A stretch of DNA of 64,000 nt. Source: Argentina anserina. Lineage: Eukaryota; Streptophyta; Magnoliopsida; Rosales; Rosaceae. How positions within the stretch are numbered: position 1 is the stretch's first letter; each line of letters opens with the position of its first letter. Positions 59,922 to 64,000 of this stretch are shown piece by piece. The translations under genes and the position numbers were made by a program. The stretch spans positions 620,001-684,000 of the forward strand of contig NC_065876.1 of NCBI RefSeq assembly GCF_933775445.1, in the 5' to 3' direction. The notes beneath the pieces were generated by a model. That model saw only the letters and a list, made by a program, of their open reading frames with translations, was not told the DNA's origin and ran no database searches.

Positions 59922-62237
59922 TGCCCAAAGGAGAAGGTAGAGCCAGTGGGTTAAGTTTTTCGCAGACCGTTGATTAATCTGAATATCGACATACTGATCT
60001 ATTCCAAAAGATGAGAGATTTGACTTATACGAGTTGCATAAATATCTCCCAACAGCCCCATATGGACTCATCCATAATTCCAAACTTAATCCACAGAACC
60101 ATTTTGGTTAGATTCATCATTGATGCATTTTGTCGATGAGTTTTCAAGTTCTCTCCATTGTAAATGTGTATCAGAGAACCTTGCTCTCGTTCGGAACATC
60201 ACCCGACTCTTTGTGACATCTGTATACCGATTGGCCTTAATTTTCCAAATCCAACTTAATCAGCGTTACCCGATTCAGTGAAAACGATCATCAATCTTGC
60301 ACTTCCTGCAGCAATGTCTTATTGCAGACACAAACTCTGAGTTCATATTTTTCGCTATATTGTAGCGTACTCGTACTCGTATATTTGCACAATAAACTAA
60401 TCTAACGACCCTTGACTCGAAAATACCAGAATTTACTCTTAGCTAGTACGTATCCTAGTCAATGGATAAACAGGAAGTCTTTGTCTAAGCAGGAAGAGAT
60501 ATCTGTTTCTCCGTCAACATCAGAGTAATACAAGGTACGTGTTGCCATCTTTGATCTTTCCCAGTACATAACGCGTCCAAACCGAGTGTGGCCATCAATG
60601 ACTTATAATTTTCATACCTAAGCTTTTAGTCAAGTATACTGCAAATGTGACTAATAAATGATATTAGTCTTGTGAAATTGAGTTATAAACACTCTTCTCG
60701 TCTTTGAATTTGGAAACATCTTACAAATTTCTAGAAAGTTTTGAATACGTGAGTGGTAAATTACTTCGATGTACATTTACCAAACACAACGATTTATTTC
60801 ACAACCCTTGTTTTGATTAATACGTAGTTACGCACTCTTATTTTTCCAATTTGTCAAAAATTAGAAGAAGCAGTGTAAATTTAGCTTGATGTGGATTTGA
60901 TACATGTGGGATGACGATTACATTTCACAGGCAGAGAGCATGTGTTGAGCTTTATAAGCAATAAAGAAGTGGCCATATGTAACCATATCCCATCAGGCCA
61001 TCGCTTTCAACATAACTTCCCCCAAAGTGTTTTACCGCGTATCACTTTGATCCCACACGCCACATTTATTGTTGTTAAGGACACTCCCAGATTCTTCCCT
61101 CCCCCTTTAGAAAACATCATTTCGAATTTCATTTTTCAGAGGTTCATCGATCAAAGTAAATTTATTGTTTATCTTATTATATTCACTATTCTAAATAAAT
61201 ATTAAGTGTTATTTTTCTTAATAAATTTATAATTCTAGTATTATAAAATACATTTGTCATTTATTTAAAGTGTTGTGGATGAGAGTAAGCAATAAATTTA
61301 TTTCCATCATGGATAAGATTTTTTAGCAAAATAAAATACACTTATTTTTAAAAGTACGATTAATATTGGTTGTGGTTGATTATTTAAAATGATTCGAATA
61401 ATCTTAATCTGTAAATTTTGTTTCGTCCGGTTTGTTAGTAGGTATTGTATGCAGCAAGATAAAAGTGTTGGCACTGCTAATTTTTACAATGCATGTTCTG
61501 ATGCGGTATTTCTCACATTATTGAAGATTTTAATATGTAAAGACATAACATTATCAGTGCTTATAAAGATTATGTTATTATTACGAAACATTCAGACGAA
61601 CCTTTTCATCCTACTCGTAAGAAATGAGTTCAGTACTAGCTACTTTCGTCTAACTAAACCAAATGGCAGATGAACTCAAGAAGCTCTACGTGAAAAACAT
61701 ATGAAAAGACTACCACAAGTAGTTTTGTAGTATCATAATGAAACATGTTGAATCTTAAAAAAAAGAAAACCTGACTTAAAAAAAAAAAAACCCGTAGCAT
61801 CTTAGCAACGAGATAACGAAAAATGATATTGTTATAAATAATATTTATTATAAATGTATGTTTTTAGCTCTGTAAGCTTAGTAATTTTCTAAATTTAGAT
61901 AATCAAGAGATGACTTTTATTATCGATAATTATGAATGAGTTATATTTGTGTTTTTACTGAATTAAATCTTATTGACTTTCGTAAAAGATAAGGAAAAAT
62001 TATATTGTTATGAAACTCATCAATTTCGATTCTAACATCAGTATTAATGGTATAGTTGTATTCTTTTTTAATAGGATGATGGATGATGTAATTAAAAAAA
62101 AAGGAAAATAGAGAAATTATGTCTTTTACTCATTTATTTTATTTTATTTTCCATATTTATAATTTGGCGGCACTTTTACAGGGGGCTCAAAATTCCTTTC
62201 CCTCTCAACGCGCTACCTCTAACCTCTACCCTCTCCC
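59922..62237. other. Intergenic DNA upstream of the CML gene
   Basis: AT-rich, with no recognised gene, RNA or element ends. Confidence 0.5.
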
Positions 62238-62245
62238 TATATATA
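62238..62245 (+). promoter_or_regulatory. Probable TATA box of the CML gene
   Basis: TATATATA in the context CCCTATATATACCC, 64-71 bp before the start codon. The leader would be about 40 nt long and pyrimidine-rich. Confidence 0.7.
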
Positions 62246-62308
62246 CCCAACCTCCCCTCATTTCTCTCTCCCAAATCACCCAATTTCTCAGAGCTTCAAA
62301 TTCCATCT

Positions 62309-62818
62309 ATGGCTTCCAACGGAACCCCAACCCCCGCCGCCGCCGCCGACCACTCCAAACCCGTCGTCACCGACGAGGTCCGCCGCGTCTTCCAGAGCTT
62401 CGACGCCAACGGCGACGGCAAGATCTCCGTCTCCGAGCTCGGCAACGTCCTCAAGGCCCTGGGCTCCAACGTCCCCGAGGACGAGCTCGAGCGCGTGATG
62501 GTCGACCTCGACACCGACCACGACGGCTTCATCTGCCTCGACGAGTTCAACGCCTTCTGGGTGGCCGGCTCCCCCGACGGCAGCTCCGCCGGGCTCAAGG
62601 ACGCCTTCGATCTCTACGACCAGGACCGCAACGGCCTCATCTCCGCCGAGGAGCTCCACCTCGTCCTCAACCGCCTCCAGATGAAGTGCTCCGTCGAGGA
62701 CTGCAGCCGCATGATCAAGTCCGTCGACGGCGACGGCGACGGCAATGTGAATTTCGAGGAGTTCAAGGTGATGATGAGCAACAACGCCGCCGGCACCGTT
62801 ACTTCTAACGGCGCATGA
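62309..62818 (+). CDS. Calmodulin-like protein with four EF-hands (CML25/26/27 type)
   Basis: A calcium sensor, 169 aa in a single exon. After an alanine-rich N-terminus (MASNGTPTPAAAADHSKP) come four EF-hand loops: DANGDGKISVSE (about 32-43), DTDHDGFICLDE (about 68-79), DQDRNGLISAEE (about 109-120) and DGDGDGNVNFEE (about 145-156). Positions 1, 3, 5 and 12 hold Asp, Asn or Glu in every loop except position 3 variants of the usual kind, so all four should bind calcium. There is no myristoylation or prenylation signal. The start at 62309 follows the TATA box closely. The coding sequence is very rich in C- and G-ending codons, unlike its AT-rich surroundings. The place next to TLP suggests the At1g73630 orthologue. 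Confidence 0.94.
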   Translation: MASNGTPTPAAAADHSKPVVTDEVRRVFQSFDANGDGKISVSELGNVLKALGSNVPEDELERVMVDLDTDHDGFICLDEFNAFWVAGSPDGSSAGLKDAFDLYDQDRNGLISAEELHLVLNRLQMKCSVEDCSRMIKSVDGDGDGNVNFEEFKVMMSNNAAGTVTSNGA

Positions 62819-64000
62819 GCTTATTCTCCATACCACAAGGTAGTAGTCAAATCTCTAGATGAATTTAGATCTCAAGAAACTACTCGATCGGTGAAATTAG
62901 GGTTTATATTTCGCAATGCTATGAAAATAATAGTGGTACTGGCTTTGATATATGTATATATACTCTCGTAGATCTGGAAAAATAGGGACTAATCGCTCCT
63001 TCTGTTCATGTGGTTATGTGGATCAATCTCCTATGGTTTTACTCAGAATCACTATTTCTCTAAAAATGTGGCTTTGAATTTTGGGAGTGTGATTTTGTTG
63101 GATGGGTATTATTGCGTTGTGGATTTTATTCCTGTTATTTTAATTTTGGAGAAGAGCCGAAGAAGGTGGTGGACGGTGAGCCTTGGATACTGTGTGTAAT
63201 ATAGGGGACTCTGAGGAACATGTCATTGGTCGACCGACCTATATTACATAGAAACCCTTCTCCTTTTGTTTATCTACAAAACTGCCATTGCATTGCAACC
63301 TTAGTACTTTTTGACCGTCTTGCATTGCCATTGCAACGTTGTTTGCCTCTTAATTTCACCATTGGGTCATTAGGTAGTAGTTTCAGTTCGTAATTCGTTG
63401 AGATAGAAACCAAGTCACCCATCACGTAGCAAATGTTTGTTCCAATTGGGTTCATATCTGCACATGTTCGTGAATTCGTGTACCAATTGGGTGTAGGGGT
63501 GGGAAGGATTCCATTTGGTGAGGTTGAGCATTTTGAACGGGAGAAGTAAAGAGGTGTTTGGAGTTTGTGGGATTAGTGGCAGTGATGTGCAATAGTTGTG
63601 ATATGCGGGTCAAATATGTGAACAAGCGAGTTACGTGTTGTTTTCTCATCTTGCCAATATAGTTTAGGGGGCCTAATTTGATGATGCTATGATAGCTAAT
63701 CTATTGTTTAGAACCCTGCCTTCGGTTTTACTGATGGCAAAAAGAAGACTTTCAGTAGAAAAGGTTCTAATCAGAGACTTGGTCTAGCCTTCTAGTTTTT
63801 ATTAAGTTCCACTTGACCAGTTTGGCTTGAATTATTACTGTCAAAAGGGTTGGTAGCGTTTTCTAAATATAGTTGAGACGAATTTATCAAATGCGGCAGC
63901 GGTGGCCTTTATAGGCCATCTTTGTGGAATAAGGCTATGGCTGTTCAAAGAAGGCACATTTGAAAGCGTGGTGTAGATTTGCAAGTGGAGAGTTTGTACT
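62819..64000. other. CML 3' UTR and intergenic DNA to the window end
   Basis: No further gene recognised. Confidence 0.5.

Noticed and set aside
1..64000. CRISPR arrays, bacterial operons or organellar insertions
   Set aside because: No regularly spaced repeats, no bacterial-type gene clusters, and no plastid or mitochondrial gene sequence recognised; all real genes are nuclear plant genes or plant transposons.

Overview
The window is nuclear DNA of a eudicot plant. The genes are split by short GT-AG introns, the intergenic DNA is AT-rich, and plant transposable elements are abundant. Gene content and sequence look like a rosid, possibly Rosaceae, but I cannot fix the species from sequence alone.

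Layout, left to right. (1) 168-669 (+): last exons of a CAR-type C2-domain protein whose start lies before the window. (2) 2620-6971: a Ty1/copia element with identical 137-bp LTRs, an intact pol frame and no recognisable gag. (3) 13306-16290 (-): PIN1 auxin efflux carrier, 6 exons, 619 aa. (4) 16.6-26.5 kb: gene-poor DNA with a 136-bp tandem repeat, a hAT-like element, a solo LTR and a 1,075-bp foldback element with a perfect 9-bp target duplication. (5) 26828-30007 (+): phosphoethanolamine N-methyltransferase, 12 exons, 492 aa, with a 25-codon upstream ORF in its leader. (6) 30829-38543 (-): a plastid-targeted EamA-type transporter gene whose first coding exon is split by a 5.4-kb Reina-like chromovirus (32671-38110). 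(7) 39083-41258 (-): beta-tubulin, 3 exons, 448 aa. (8) 41.3-49 kb: repeats, including a second solo LTR, a Tourist-like MITE and a long-TIR element. (9) 49022-51186 (-): WOX1 homeobox gene, 4 exons, 393 aa. (10) A LINE RNase H relic near 54 kb. (11) 55786-56646 (+): thaumatin-like protein. (12) 57762-57833 (-): tRNA-Gly(UCC). (13) about 57968-59921 (+): a broken PPR gene. (14) 62309-62818 (+): intronless four-EF-hand calmodulin-like protein.

The genes do not form one pathway; they are an ordered conserved block. From memory, Arabidopsis keeps complementary subsets of this order: CAR4-NMT1-WOX1-PPR on chromosome 3 (At3g17980 to At3g18020), CAR3-PIN1-NMT3-TLP-CML on chromosome 1 (At1g73580 to At1g73630), and CAR5-NMT2 (At1g48590/At1g48600). 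The window therefore looks like the less fractionated ancestral arrangement.

Most notable: the nearly LTR-identical chromovirus that interrupts the transporter exon; the gag-less copia element with identical LTRs; the high-identity 517-bp-arm foldback element; and a decayed PPR gene inside an otherwise conserved gene order. Exon limits were placed by hand from splice consensus, reading frame and protein family knowledge.
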